Shown here: one piece after another, positions 10,817 through 23,470 of the stretch | Numbering within the stretch: position 1 is the first letter of the stretch | Layout of the letters: every line of letters starts with the position of its first letter | Source of the DNA: Eutreptiella sp. 'Long Island Sound 2002' | Taxonomy: Eukaryota; Euglenozoa; Euglenophyceae; Eutreptiales; Eutreptiaceae | NCBI GenBank assembly: GCA_964036045.1 | Contig: OZ038397.1 | Coordinates: 25,073,342-25,137,341, forward strand | Length of the DNA stretch: 64,000 nt | Direction: 5' to 3' | Notes under the pieces: model-generated | Database searches by the model: none | The model's input: only the letters and a program-made list of their open reading frames with translations | What the model was told of the DNA's origin: nothing | Program-made: the position numbers and the translations under genes

Positions 10817-13800
10817 ATGCCTGGCACGATGTCGGATCCCTTCGACGAATATGTGTCGTGTTTACCTCCGGAAGTTCGGTCTATTGTGGACCTGCAGCTG
10901 AGTATCATACAGGAGGACACACTGTTGATCGCAGAGCTGGAGAACACGCTGCGGCAATCCCCTGGCCAGCAGGCCGAGTCACATAAAAGGGATATCACCC
11001 ACTTGTCCTCCTCTTTGTCCTTTTCTACCTCTGTGTCTTCTGAGAATTCCTGTTCTTCTTTTTCTAGAGATGGTAATGTAGACAATGCTATCGAATCTTG
11101 GGAGATGCACCCAATGTTAGGGGACTCCTCTGATCCTTGTTGGCCAGACACCCGCTCATGCGCTGTGGAACCCTTGCAAGTTTCTACAAGTGAGGACGCA
11201 ATGCCTGACCTGTGCCCGGTAGACTATGATAGTGATGATAGTTCTTGTTTTAACGCACGCGATGATGCGATGAGTTCCCCCGTTCATACGATACCTCAAG
11301 CCGCTGAATACCATGCGTGTCACCAGAATTCCTTTCTTGAAGCCGGTCAACACCCTGAGGTGCTACCTAATGCTGAAAGGTGGGTCGGGACGAAACTCAG
11401 TGACCCAAACTTCACTACGAAAGTATGGCTGACAGTGCTTAAAGATAGGACGGTGCAACAGGTGTGGCGGTCGTACCTAAATCTGCAAGGTAGATCAACT
11501 ATGCGTATGCTCTTGGATCCACCAAGCGAAGTGCAGTGTGGTACACTATATAAATACTTAGACATGTGTGGGATTGTCCCTGGTGAGATACATGATGACC
11601 CGAGGACACTGAGGTTTAATGGGGGGTGGGAAGACCTTTTCTTATCCCACTTCAATGTCCGGTTTTCCATTATCTCGTCGCCGTGGGCTTCCTTTACTAC
11701 TAGTTTTAGTTCAGTCGCTGATGCCGATGTTATGTTAGGTGCGCAACCACATGACTTACAAGCCACCCTACTTGATTGGGTAGGAAGATCAGCGAATCCT
11801 CCCTCATTGTTTATTAGGTCAGATCTGTGGAATCCCTCTGAGCTGGACCTCCAGGTCCTGGATGAATTTCTGTTTTCTGAGGCTCCACTACGCTTGGTGG
11901 TAGCACTCAAAAGAACAGTGTCCCCCGGATGGAGTCGATGGATTGCCAAGTGGGGTCAATTCGCCCGCGCGGAATGTTTTTGCTCTATGCCCCGGTCAAA
12001 GATGCGCCGCTTTGGGCGCACGAAAGAGGCGTGGGTATGGGATGAAGGCATGTGGGAATTCTTCCTACCTGAGTCTGGTAGTAAGCCTGTTGGTTTGGGG
12101 TTGGACTGGGACCAGATAGGTTCAGCCCTTTCTTCCCTGACACATAGAGCTAGAGGCTCCTGGGCGTCCCCCTCCCAGCCAGGCCCACTAGGCGAGCAAC
12201 ACGATCCAACGGTGAACCGGAGTGCAGAGTACACAGCGTTCTGGGAAAAGTGGGACCGGCTGGCCCAACATCGAGCTGAGCTGCTTAACCGTCACCATGT
12301 GCCATGGGCAGAGGTTGCGCAGTCGTTGAGAGAAGCAAACATTCTACTCTCCAGCTCACCTGATCGTAAGTTGCGCAGAATTGCACGTTTAGCCTCGTTG
12401 CCGTCTGACCACGAGCTGACGGTTGCTGACTGTCTCATCTATGCTGTCTGTGGCCCCCATCTGACCTACATTGGTCAGGTGGGCGCAATTAATGGCATCA
12501 GGCCACCCATTGAACGTTTTAAAGAGCATATACAGAAAGGAAAGTCGATTCGTAACCACTATGCACATAAATCAGGTAGAAACACCCCTGCCAGGGTGAA
12601 ACTCAGGGCAAGACCAACGATTGGGCGCATCTTTGCCAGGGTAGGCCCGCACACCTCAACTATGCGACCCATTGAGAGGGTGATCCCGGAACGCGCTGGT
12701 GAACGAGAGAGGTTCTGGGCACGTGTGCATGCCCCGACTGTGAATGCGGTTACCCCTTTTGGTGGTATTGACCGAATTCTATGGGAAGAGATTGTATCTA
12801 AGTCGTGTGAAACACCAGAGGGGAAATCATTGAAGGCGAAGGCCCTGTGGTTGTTAGACCATCCGAGTGCATTGGACTGTGCCTCGCTGCTGCTGTTTTT
12901 GGTCAAGGTAGACAAACATGTGGAGTCCTCAATTTTTGAACGTTTGTTCCGGCTTGCTAAAAGTTCCGCTAAGAAAGAGTGGGACATATCCTTGAAGAGA
13001 CGGTTCGTAATCCGTGTCCCTTCATATGATGAGTCTGTACTGCGCTTGGTGAAAGAATTTTGTGAAAAGCATTTCCGGAAGTTTGCTGTGCCTCAGCCTC
13101 TGATTGGCTGGATTGTGCATGCACTCTCTGTCATTCCGTTTTCCACGCCGTCGGTTGCTTCTGCTATCCATGGCTCTGGGTCTACTTCGGTCCCTTTCCT
13201 TACCTCACAAGCGCTAGGGGCTATCAATGATAGCCAGCAGTGCGCCTCATGGTCTCCCATTGATTCGTCCTTTGGGGCGTGGATCTTGGACAGAGATTTT
13301 GACCCAGACACTTTGGTCTCTGTGCAGCAAACTGTTGCTGCCTGGGTCGAGAAGCAGGCCTGCAAATGTCAACACCTACGAGCTGAGTTTCCTGCGCTGC
13401 GTAACGCCACAGGCCATTTGGTCCTGAGAAGTGACGAGCAGTGGGCGTGTCTTTTTGAGCCTTTGGCTGCTGAATTTATGAGTTCCAATGCACGTAACCG
13501 CACCTTTCCTGATGCCGCTTTCGTCCACAGCAGATTTGAGGATTTCGCTAGCTGCCTGAGTGATCTGCAGGTGCCGGTGTTACAGTCTGCAACCGGCTCT
13601 TTTACTTCCCGGTCGGTCCTGGTTGAAAAGCAGATCTCTGTTTTTACATCTGAAGTCTCTGCATTGACTTGGAATGTGATTGAGAGTGAATCCAGGGGTG
13701 CCACTTGGCTCACAGCTGATGCTATAGCTGCTGCACGCGATACCATATGGGATCTGCGGTTGCGAACCGGGCAATGGGACAAACAGCTGCACCGAAACTT

Positions 13801-15856
13801 TGGTATATGCCGTCATCTTGATGATGCTAAATGGCTAAAGAATATCATTTTCGGTTCACGTTTCTCTATCTGGGGCTGGGCACATTCTGTGACTGAAGCT
13901 AAAATTGTTGCTATGCAGCATATCCTCCATAAGGCCCTTGACAAGGGGATTATTGATGACGCCAAAGGCCTTAGGAAAATCCCTAAGCATCTGCACACGG
14001 TATCCGACATGCAGCAGTGGTTCTTGCAATTACTGGGGAGTGAAGATCTTCCAGATATTCCTGAGATAGCTGTGGTGGAAGACACTGGGGTTGCTGTTGG
14101 TGATGCGTGCGAGTCCAACCTGTACCCGGATACGACACAACCACAAACCCCCAGTGTACCCCCGCTCTTCACGCCGTCTATTTTCTCGATTTTGAAGTGG
14201 AAAACAGATGAGCTGACCACAGCGGCGCTCCGGTTTCGAGACATAGTGTCCTTCAAAGGGCACCCCCTGCACAGCTACAGCCGTGTGATGTCACGTTGCC
14301 TGCAGCTCCTAGTGAATGCCTTGATTGAGCAGTCTGAGGGTTTTGGTTTTGCATGCATGCCTGGTGTGAGAGATCAGCTGGTTGCAGCCTGTCGGTTAGG
14401 TGCGATCCCGGAACACACCCATTTGGTTGAAAAGGATATGGCAGACATGTTCTGGGAGATTCCCCTGGAGCAAGTTGTGCTATCGTTAGAATGGGCACTT
14501 GCTAGTCTAGCTAAGAAGCGTCGTTCCACTTCACTGACCTTTGCGGTAACGAAGGCCGATAAGCACCTGGACCACATTGGCTCAGCTGCTTCCAACGCTT
14601 TCCTGAATGTCACCCAGGACCTGGTGACACGGTTCGTCAGGTTTGATACCTATGATAACGTATTGTTCGTTGCGGGCCCTGTCATTTTGCGGCAAGGCCT
14701 TCGCGGTGTCCCGATTGGAGGCTTTATCTAAGCACAGCTAGCTGAGATTTGGGCTATTTGGAGAGAAGTGACAGTTTTGCACGGTGAACAGGTGCCACAG
14801 ACGATACAGGACATTCACTCAGCTATTCGTCAGCCACCCCGAGATTTTGTTGATTCCCCGAAACCGGCTGACCTGCCGCTTGAGGTCCGGTGTACTTTTT
14901 CAGACAATTCGGATTTTACCATGGCCCCCCGCAATGCAGCCTGCATGATACCGTCTGGTAAGATCATGACAGCGCCCTCCTGCCCTGCGATGACTATTGA
15001 CAGCCTGCGAGAGGTGGGGTGCTATCAATGGTGGGCCCCACTTGACAGCATGTTTGGATCTGTCCAGGTGGGCAGTGAAACTGTGTGGTTGATCAAAGCG
15101 ACCCCATGGGATGGGGCACCCAATGGCAGGATTTCCACTGTGTTGCAGCACGTCCAGAAAAAGCAGCGCGGGAGAGTTGCGAATTTTCTGAAGGCTTTTC
15201 ATCCTTTACTGGCTGTTCGGGGCGAAATTCTGAACCCCATGTGTTGGCCAGACTCCCAGCAGCTGAGTGCAGCCTCCTTCCCCTTCGTGCTGTTTAGCCG
15301 GTATAGGGATAACATTTACCTGATCTGTGCAAATATGGGTGCGAGACTGTTGGAGCATATTAAATTTGTTGTTTCTGTGATCCTTCGAATTGTCTATGGA
15401 ATCCCCTTGAAATGGGAAGCGCATGGGAGCGACGTCGTCTGGGGGGAAGCTGTCATCACGCATGGGTCCCACCCCTCCGTCCTGCGTTTGCGTCGTAAAG
15501 GGGTCTGCCTCGATCTGCGTGACACAGTGAATGCTGAATGGCATAAATGGGTCCACCCTAAGGCGCCCAATGCACGTGTGGTGTGGAGGTCACTCGTGAG
15601 TGCCCTGATTTGCAAATTGATGTGGTATGCATGGTCACGAGACGACCTTGTCTGCAACGTGCGCTCCATCATCTGGGGCCTGACTATTCGAGGTTACCCC
15701 TCTCGATGGTGGAAAGGTCGGGTCTTTAGAGCGTGTCAGCGGTTTGCCCTGGATGCCTTCTTTACCAAAACCGATACTCTGGTTTGGATTGAAGAAGCCA
15801 AGCGCTTTGTGTGCGATTCTGAAAGCGCTGGGCCGAGTTCTGGATCTGTCTTGTGA
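10817..15856 (+). pseudogene. ORF2 GIY-YIG/RT polyprotein with nonsense codon (copy B)
   Basis: Full-length ORF2 of about 1680 codons from ATG 10817 (or 10829, MSDPFDEY) to TGA 15854-15856. An in-frame TAA at 14729-14731 (ATC-TAA, where copies A and C have ATC-TCA) falls inside RT motif B, so the product would lack the catalytic motif C. Residues 1-530 have no recognised domain (Ser/Asp-rich N-terminus, then a Trp-rich globular part). GIY-YIG is at about 533-640 and the RT palm at about 1200-1500, followed by a basic C-terminus. The N-terminal 530 residues have a recognisable counterpart in the second family at 50-51.5 kb, so they are a conserved part of these proteins. Confidence 0.85.
14729..14731 (+). 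other. Premature TAA in copy B RT domain
   Basis: Sequence reads GGC TTT ATC TAA GCA CAG; copies A (near 7112) and C (near 22345) read TCA at this codon. It lies within RT motif B (GVPIGGFI-S-AQ). A single-base difference (C to A) explains it. Confidence 0.95.
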
Positions 15857-16468
15857 TCTTTTGTTGTTATTTGTTACTATTTGAGTGCAGGAGCCAGCGC
15901 ACGAAAAGCGGGGCTGAGCTGGCAGGTGCACTCGGATTGCGGGTCAGGGAGGGATGTCGTGTTCTTTTGATTCTGCAAGTGTTTTGACTGTGCTCTTTCA
16001 TGACAGTGCAGGTTTTTGTGGGCTGGCTGTAGTGAGACGCGAGCCTGATGCTTTGGTCTGTCTACCACTTGGGGCTGATTTTTTGAGCCCGTGGTTCAGA
16101 GCAGCGCGAACAGTATCTTTGATTGCAGTGTGCCGCATGGCCTTCATGTTTGTTTGGCATAAACTTGTGTACATTGAAATGCCTGATATCCCGTCCACCA
16201 TATTGCCCTGCTTTTCGACTGTCATCTGCACTTAGCTTCCCATGTTCAATTGATTTTTTGGCTGAGGAGTTGTGCTGGTGTTGAGAGTGCTCTTGTGAGT
16301 TGGCCGCCTCGACTTGCCGTGAACTTGAAACGGCGAGGACCCCTTCACTTTCTACGCTTACGCCTGCGGACTGCATTACACGAGGAAACCCGACGTGGTT
16401 CACGAGCACCCCAAAATGAACCAGCTGTGTCTGATATTACCAATGCTATTCAACTGTTGACAACTGCG

Positions 16469-18277
16469 ATGTCTCAGCAAGAAGAGAAACGTCAACTAAA
16501 GAAAAGCAAAAAATCGAAGAGGGAGAAAGCTGCAAGTGTCTCCGGCGGACGCAAAGTATCGGCCCAGTCCATTATTCCTGACGTCGAAGTTGACAGGAAT
16601 GGGATCCCTGCTTTGGGACACGATGGCAGTGACGAAGACAATGGCAGTATTCCAAATGCCATGGATGACGTGCAAACCAATTCGAGGGCTGACTGGATCA
16701 AAAGTAACCCCTGTTATTTTTGCTGGTGCATTGGTCACAGCGCACGTGACCACAATGTCACATCACCGTGGCCTGAACACCTTTCCGAGAGGTGGAAGGC
16801 TAATCGTGGTGCTTGGCACGTCGTTAAATCCATGGTTGAGAGCGGTCGTTCCATTATACAGGTTGCGTCTATCCTGGATGTTTCCTTGGAAGGATGGAAA
16901 GCATGCTCAGATTTTGAATTGCTGATCGACGTGGCCGAAGCCTCGACGGGCCTCACTAGGATGATTGATAAGACACCTGTATCGGTACCACCACGCTCTA
17001 AGCCAGATAAATGGCCCGGGAAAGCGAGACCTGTGGTGCGGACCCGTGGACCGGCGTCTACTGAGACCGACTTGACTGCGATTGTGACGAGAAACAAGGC
17101 TGTTGTCGAGGTGGAGCACAATGTTAAACAGAATCGGAAAGAGGCACTATCAGCTGGAAGAGATTCGGTGTTTACGTTCAGTGCGACCTCTACTGCGAGT
17201 CCAAGTAAACTGAAGGAGAGGAACAAGCGCAAGCTACTGGGGAACAATTCACCACAAGGCCCTTCAGCTGCGGGTACGCCTGAGGCAACCAAGAAAACTG
17301 ATAAGAAGGAATGGGTAGTTGCGGCTGGGACTGCCTCCTCCTCCATGGCTAAGAATGAGAGCATCAGGCTGAGCGCTGTCGAGCTGGGACTCAAAAATGT
17401 GGAACGAAAAGTTGAGTTTCTGGTCGAAGACAGAAATAAAAATGAGGTCATGATGAGGATGTTGCTGGACAAACATAATATCCCAGGCGATGTGATCGAC
17501 GCTAAACTCAAGGCCCTGAAGGAGAAAGAACAAAAGCTGCTGCCGGTTTCTGAATCACGTCTTCTCCAGTTGTCTCCCACGCCAGTCGGTGTTGCACGCG
17601 ATTTGATTGGGCCACTAGCAACTGCTGCGGTCAGCCCAAACACGTCCGGGAAAGTTTGGTCTGAACAGGCCCCTATAGGGCAGTGGAACAAGAAACATCT
17701 CATCGACAAGATCAGGGAATACAAGTGTGACGATAGGGTGATGGAGGACGTCATCAGGATGAGGAAGAAAGCACAACTGGTTAAAGCTCTTTCTTGGCTG
17801 ACACCTGAAGGGCTGTACATCGTGATTTTGGACGAACGCCATGTCACCAGACCAGCACGTGTTGTAGCCTTCGCGGACAAAGAATTGGTCTGGTGCTGCG
17901 ACCCGCTGCTGCTCCAGAATCTACAAGTCGATGTCGTTGCGCCCCTCGAAGATCTACCACCCAGACCCATGGGCGCTTGCTGGACTCCGACGCTATCGGA
18001 TGTATACGTGGACAAACAGGCAGCTGAAGCTGCTGTTACAGCGCTGAAATCGTCCAAAAGGTTGAAGTCAAGTATGGACTGCGTGCAAGGCCCCACTGAT
18101 GGCAGCAATATCCCAGGTGATGGCGTTTCCTGTGAGTCCTCGCCGGTTCCGTCAGCCCCGAGCGACGTCACCGTGAGCCCCGATCTCAGTGTGAGTGAAG
18201 CAGACGGCATCCCGCCTGTTGATGGATCAGTACCTGTACCTATTGCCGGAAGTTGCGAGATTGAAGTGGAGATTTAG
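16469..18277 (+). CDS. Retroelement ORF1, gag-like zinc-knuckle protein (copy C)
   Basis: Colinear with the copy B ORF1 and carrying the same basic stretch, CYFCWCIGHSARDH knuckle and coiled coil. At the 5' end copy C reads AAAATGAACCAGCTGTG where copy B reads AAAATGAAGAAAGCTGTG, a net one-base loss, so the upstream ATG is out of frame. The first usable in-frame ATG is 16469 (MSQQEEKRQ). The frame is also open upstream for about 70 codons without an ATG. The product is about 600 residues and otherwise intact. Confidence 0.72.
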   Translation: MSQQEEKRQLKKSKKSKREKAASVSGGRKVSAQSIIPDVEVDRNGIPALGHDGSDEDNGSIPNAMDDVQTNSRADWIKSNPCYFCWCIGHSARDHNVTSPWPEHLSERWKANRGAWHVVKSMVESGRSIIQVASILDVSLEGWKACSDFELLIDVAEASTGLTRMIDKTPVSVPPRSKPDKWPGKARPVVRTRGPASTETDLTAIVTRNKAVVEVEHNVKQNRKEALSAGRDSVFTFSATSTASPSKLKERNKRKLLGNNSPQGPSAAGTPEATKKTDKKEWVVAAGTASSSMAKNESIRLSAVELGLKNVERKVEFLVEDRNKNEVMMRMLLDKHNIPGDVIDAKLKALKEKEQKLLPVSESRLLQLSPTPVGVARDLIGPLATAAVSPNTSGKVWSEQAPIGQWNKKHLIDKIREYKCDDRVMEDVIRMRKKAQLVKALSWLTPEGLYIVILDERHVTRPARVVAFADKELVWCCDPLLLQNLQVDVVAPLEDLPPRPMGACWTPTLSDVYVDKQAAEAAVTALKSSKRLKSSMDCVQGPTDGSNIPGDGVSCESSPVPSAPSDVTVSPDLSVSEADGIPPVDGSVPVPIAGSCEIEVEI

Positions 18278-18431
18278 CTTGCTGCTGAGTTTTCGCGCCT
18301 GGGTCTGGAGAATCCTTATTTTCTGACCTGGAAATACCCAGTAGCCTGCCTGAAGGCCTACCTGGTACATTACAGTCACGCTACCAAATTTTCCGTGATT
18401 TGGCTACACCCGCAGTCCTGTTCTCACGGTG

Positions 18432-21400
18432 ATGCCTGGCACGATGTCGGATCCCTTCGACGAATATGTGTCGTGTTTACCTCCGGAAGTTCGGTCTATT
18501 GTGGACCTGCAGCTGAGTATCATACAGGAGGACACACTGTTGATCGCAGAGCTGGAGAACACGCTGCGGCAATCCCCTGGCCAGCAGGCCGAGTCACATA
18601 AAAGGGATATCACCCACTTGTCCTCCTCTTTGTCCTTTTCTACCTCTGTGTCTTCTGAGAATTCCTGTTCTTCTTTTTCTAGAGATGGTAATGTAGACAA
18701 TGCTATCGAATCTTGGGAGATGCACCCAATGTTAGGGGACTCCTCTGATCCTTGTTGGCCAGACACCCGCTCATGCGCTGTGGAACCCTTGCAAGTTTCT
18801 ACAAGTGAGGACGCAATGCCTGACCTGTGCCCGGTAGACTATGATAGTGATGATAGTTCTTGTTTTAACGCACGCGATGATGCGATGAGTTCCCCCGTTC
18901 ATACGATACCTCAAGCCGCTGAATACCATGCGTGTCACCAGAATTCCTTTCTTGAAGCCGGTCAACACCCTGAGGTGCTACCTAATGCTGAAAGGTGGGT
19001 CGGGACGAAACTCAGTGACCCAAACTTCACTACGAAAGTGTGGCTGACAGTGCTTAAAGATAGGACGGTGCAACAGGTGTGGCGGTCGTACCTAAATGTG
19101 CAAGGTAGATCAACTATGCGTATGCTCTTGGATCCACCAAGCGAAGTGCAGTGTGGTACACTATATAAATACTTAGACATGTGTGGGATTGTCCCTGGTG
19201 AGATACATGATGACCCGAGGACACTGAGGTTTAATGGGGGGTGGGAAGACCTTTTCTTATCCCACTTCAATGTCCGGTTTTCCATTATCTCGTCGCCGTG
19301 GGCTTCCTTTACTACTAGTTTTAGTTCCGTCGCTGATGCCGATGTTATGTTAGGTGCGCAACCACATGACTTACAAGCCACCCTACTTGATTGGGTAGGA
19401 AGATCAGCGAATCCTCCCTCATTGTTTATTAGGTCAGATCTGTGGAATCCCTCTGAGCTGGACCTCCAGGTCCTGGATGAATTTCTGTTTTCTGAGGCTC
19501 CACTACGCTTGGTGGTAGCACTCAAAAGAACAGTGTCCCCCGGATGGAGTCGATGGATTGCCAAGTGGGGTCAATTCGCCCGCGCGGAATGTTTTTGCTC
19601 TATGCCCCGGTTAAAGATGCGCCGCTTTGGGCGCACGAAAGAGGCGTGGGTATGGGATGAAGGCATGTGGGAATTCTTCCTACCTGAGTCTGGTAGTAAG
19701 CCTGTTGGTTTGGGGTTGGACTGGGACCAGATAGGTTCAGCCCTTTCTTCCCTGACACATAGAGCTAGAGGCTCCTGGGCGTCCCCCTCCCAGCCAGGCC
19801 CACTAGGCGAGCAACACGATCCAACGGTGAACCGGAGTGCAGAGTACACAGCGTTCTGGGAAAAGTGGGACCGGCTGGCCCAACATCGAGCTGAGCTGCT
19901 TAACCGTCACCATGTGCCATGGGCAGAGGTTGCGCAGTCGTTGAGAGAAGCAAACATTCTACTCTCCAGCTCACCTGATCGTAAGTTGCGCAGAATTGCA
20001 CGTTTAGCCTCGTTGCCGTCTGACCACGAGCTGACGGTTGCTGACTGTCTCATCTATGCTGTCTGTGGCCCCCACCTGACCTACATTGGTCAGGTGGGCG
20101 CAATTAATGGCATCGGGCCACCCATTGAACGTTTTAAAGAGCATATACAGAAAGGAAAGTCGATTCGTAACCACTATGCACATAAATCAGGTAGAAACAC
20201 CCCTGCCAGGGTGAAACTCAGGGCAAGACCAACGATTGGGCGCATCTTTGCCAGGGTAGGCCCGCACACCTCAACTATGCTACCCATTGAGAGGGTGATC
20301 CCGGAACGCGCTGGTGAACGAGAGAGGTTCTGGGCACGTGTGCATGCCCCGACTGTGAATGCGGTTACCCCTTTTGGTGGTATTGACCGAATTCTATGGG
20401 AAGAGATTGTATCTAAGTCGTGTGAAACACCAGAGGGGAAATCATTGAAGGTGAAGGCCCTGTGGTTGTTAGACCATCAGAGTGCATTGGACTGTGCCTC
20501 GCTGCTGCTGTTTTTGGTCAAGGTAGACAAACATGTGGAGTCCTCAATTTTTGAACGTTTGTTCCGGCTTGCTAAAAGTTCCGCTAAGAAAGAGTGGGAC
20601 ATATCCTTGAAGAGACGGTGCGCAATCCGTGTCCCTTCATATGATGAGTCTGTACTGCGCTTGGTGAAAGAATTTTGTGAAAAGCATTTCCGGAAGTTTG
20701 CTGTGCCTGAGCCTCTGATTGGCTGGATTGTGCATGCACTCTCTGTCATTCCGTTTTCCACGCCGTCGGTTGCTTCTGCTATCCATGGCTCTGGGTCTAC
20801 TTCGGTGCCTTTCCTTACCTCACAAGCGCTAGGGGCTATCAATGATAGCCAGCAGTGCGCCTCATGGTCTCCCATTGATTCGTCCTTTGGGGCGTGGATC
20901 TTGGACAGAGATTTTGACCCAGACACTTTGGTCTCTGTGCAGCAAACTGTTGCTGCCTGGGTCGAGAAGCAGGCCTGCAAATGTCAACACCTACGAGCTG
21001 AGTTTCCTGCGCTGCGTAACGCCACAGGCCATTTGGTCCTGAGAAGTGACGAGCAGTGGGCGTGTCTTTTTGAGCCTTTGGCTGCTGAATTTATGAGTTC
21101 CAATGCACGTAACCGCACCTTTCCTGATGCCGCTTTCGTCCACAGCAGATTTGAGGATTTCGCTAGCTGCCTGAGTGATCTGCAGGTGCCGGTGTTACAG
21201 TCTGCAACCGGCTCTTTTACTTCCCGGTCGGTCCTGGTTGAAAAGCAGATCTCTGTTTTTACATCTGAAGTCTCTGCATTGACTTGGAATGTGATTGAGA
21301 GTGAATCCAGGGGTGCCACTTGGCTCACAGCTGATGCTATAGCTGCTGCACGCGATACCATATGGGATCTGCGGTTGCGAACCGGGCAATGGGACAAACA

Positions 21401-23470
21401 GCTGCACCGAAACTTTGGTATATGCCGTCATCTTGATGATGCTAAATGGCTAAAGAATATCATTTTCGGTTCACGTTTCTCTATCTGGGGCTGGGCACAT
21501 TCTGTGACTGAAGCTAAAATTGTTGCTATGCAGCATATCCTCCATAAGGCCCTTGACAAGGGGATTATTGATGACGCCAAAGGCCTTAGGAAAATCCCTA
21601 AGCATCTGCACACGGTATCCGACATGCAGCAGTGGTTCTTGCAATTACTGGGGAGTGAAGATCTTCCAGATATTCCTGAGATAGCTGTGGTGGAAGACAC
21701 TAGGGTTGCTGTTGGTGATGCGTGCGAGTCCAACCTGTACCCGGATACGACACAGCCACAAACCCCCAGTGTACCCCCGCTCTTCACGCCGTCTATTTTC
21801 TCGATTTTGAAGTGGAAAACAGATGAGCTGACCACAGCGGCGCTCCGGTTTCGAGACATAGTGTCCTTCAAAGGGCACCCCCTGCAGAGCTACAGCCGTG
21901 TGATGTCACGTTGCCTGCAGCTCCTAGTGAATGCCTTGATTGAGCAGTCTGAGGGTTTTGGTTTTGCATGCATGCCTGGTGTGAGAGATCAGCTGGTTGC
22001 AGCCTGTCGGTTAGGTGCGATCCCGGAACACACCCATTTGGTTGAAAAGGATATGGCAGACATGTTCTGGGAGATTCCCCTGGAGCAAGTTGTGCTATCG
22101 TTAGAATGGGCACTTGCTAGTCTAGCTAAGAAACGTCGTTCCACTTCACTGACCTTTGCGGTATCGAAGGCCGATAAGCACCTGGACCACATTGGCTCAG
22201 CTGCTTCCAACGCTTTCCTGAATGTCACCCAGGACCTGGTGACACGGTTCGTCAGGTTTGATACCTATGATAACGTATTGTTCGTTGCGGGCCCTGTCAT
22301 TTTGCGGCAAGGCCTTCGCGGTGTCCCGATTGGAGGCTTTATCTCAGCACAGCTGGCTGAGATTTGGGCTATTTGGAGAGAAGTGACAGTTTTGCACGGT
22401 GAACAGGTGCCACAGACGATACAGGACATTCACTCAGCTATTCGTCAGCCACCCCGAGATTTTGTTGATTCCCCGAAAGCGGCTGACCTGCCGCTTGAGG
22501 TCCGGTGTACTTTTTCAGACAATTCGGATTTTACCATGGCCCCCCGCAATGCAGCCTGCATGATACCGTCTGGTAACATCATGACAGCGCCCTCCTGCCC
22601 TGCGATGACTATTGACAGCCTGCGAGAGGTGGGGTGCTATCAATGGTGGGCCCCACTTGACAGCATGTTTGGATCTGTCCAGGTGGGCAGTGAAACTGTG
22701 TGGTTGATCAAAGCGACCCCATGGGATGGGGCACCCAATGGCAGGATTTCCACTGTGTTGCAGCACGTCCAGAAAAAGCAGCGCGGGAGAGTTGCGAATT
22801 TTCTGAAGGCTTTTCATCCTTTACTGGCTGTTCGGGGCGAAATTCTGAACCCCATGTGTTGGCCAGACTCCCAGCAGCTGAGTGCAGCCTCCTTCCCCTT
22901 CGTGCTGTTTAGCCGGTATAGGGATAACATTTACCTGATCTGTGCAAATATGGGTGCGAGACTGTTGGAGCATATTAAATTTGTTGTTTCTGTGATCCTT
23001 CGAATTGTCTATGGAATCCCCTTGAAATGGGAAGCGCATGGGAGCGACGTCGTCTGGGGGAAGCTGTCATCACGCATGGGTCCCACCCCTCCGTCCTGCG
23101 TTTGCGTCGTAAAGGGGTCTGCCTCGATCTGCGTGACACAGTGAATGCTGAATGGCATAAATGGGTCCACCCTAAGGCGCCCAATGCACGTGTGGTGTGG
23201 AGGTCACTCGTGAGTGCCCTGATTTGCAAATTGATGTGGTATGCATGGTCACGAGACGACCTTGTCTGCAACGTGCGCTCCATCATCTGGGGCCTGACTA
23301 TTCGAGGTTACCCCTCTCGATGGTGGAAAGGTCGGGTCTTTAGAGCGTGTCAGCGGTTTGCCCTGGATGCCTTCTTTACCAAAACCGATATTCTGGTTTG
23401 GATTGAAGAAGCCAAGCGCTTTGTGTGCGATTCTGAAAGCGCTGGGCCGAGTTCTGGATCTGTCTTGTGA
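18432..23470 (+). pseudogene. ORF2 GIY-YIG/RT polyprotein with 3' frameshift (copy C)
   Basis: Open from ATG 18432 through GIY-YIG (near 20031-20350), RT motif A (near 22053), motif B (near 22310) and motif C (RYRDN, near 22914). The frame then shifts in a G-run at 23056-23060: five Gs where copies A and B have six. The shifted product ends at 23144; the original frame continues to TGA 23468-23470. All RT catalytic motifs lie before the shift, so a protein lacking only the last 140 or so residues could be made. Because the lesion is in a homopolymer, an assembly or sequencing error is possible. Confidence 0.85.

Larger units (their letters stand above)
8687..16302 (+). mobile_element. Full-length Penelope-like unit, copy B
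   Basis: About 7616 bp. In order: a leader of roughly 110 bp, ORF1 (8800-10662), a 154 bp spacer, ORF2 (10817-15856, one nonsense codon) and a 446 bp 3' end. The left boundary is inferred from where copy A's 3' end (GAGTTG) passes into GCCGCCTCGACTTG, and from the fact that the rightmost copy stops at GAGTTG before returning to satellite. Confidence 0.8.
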
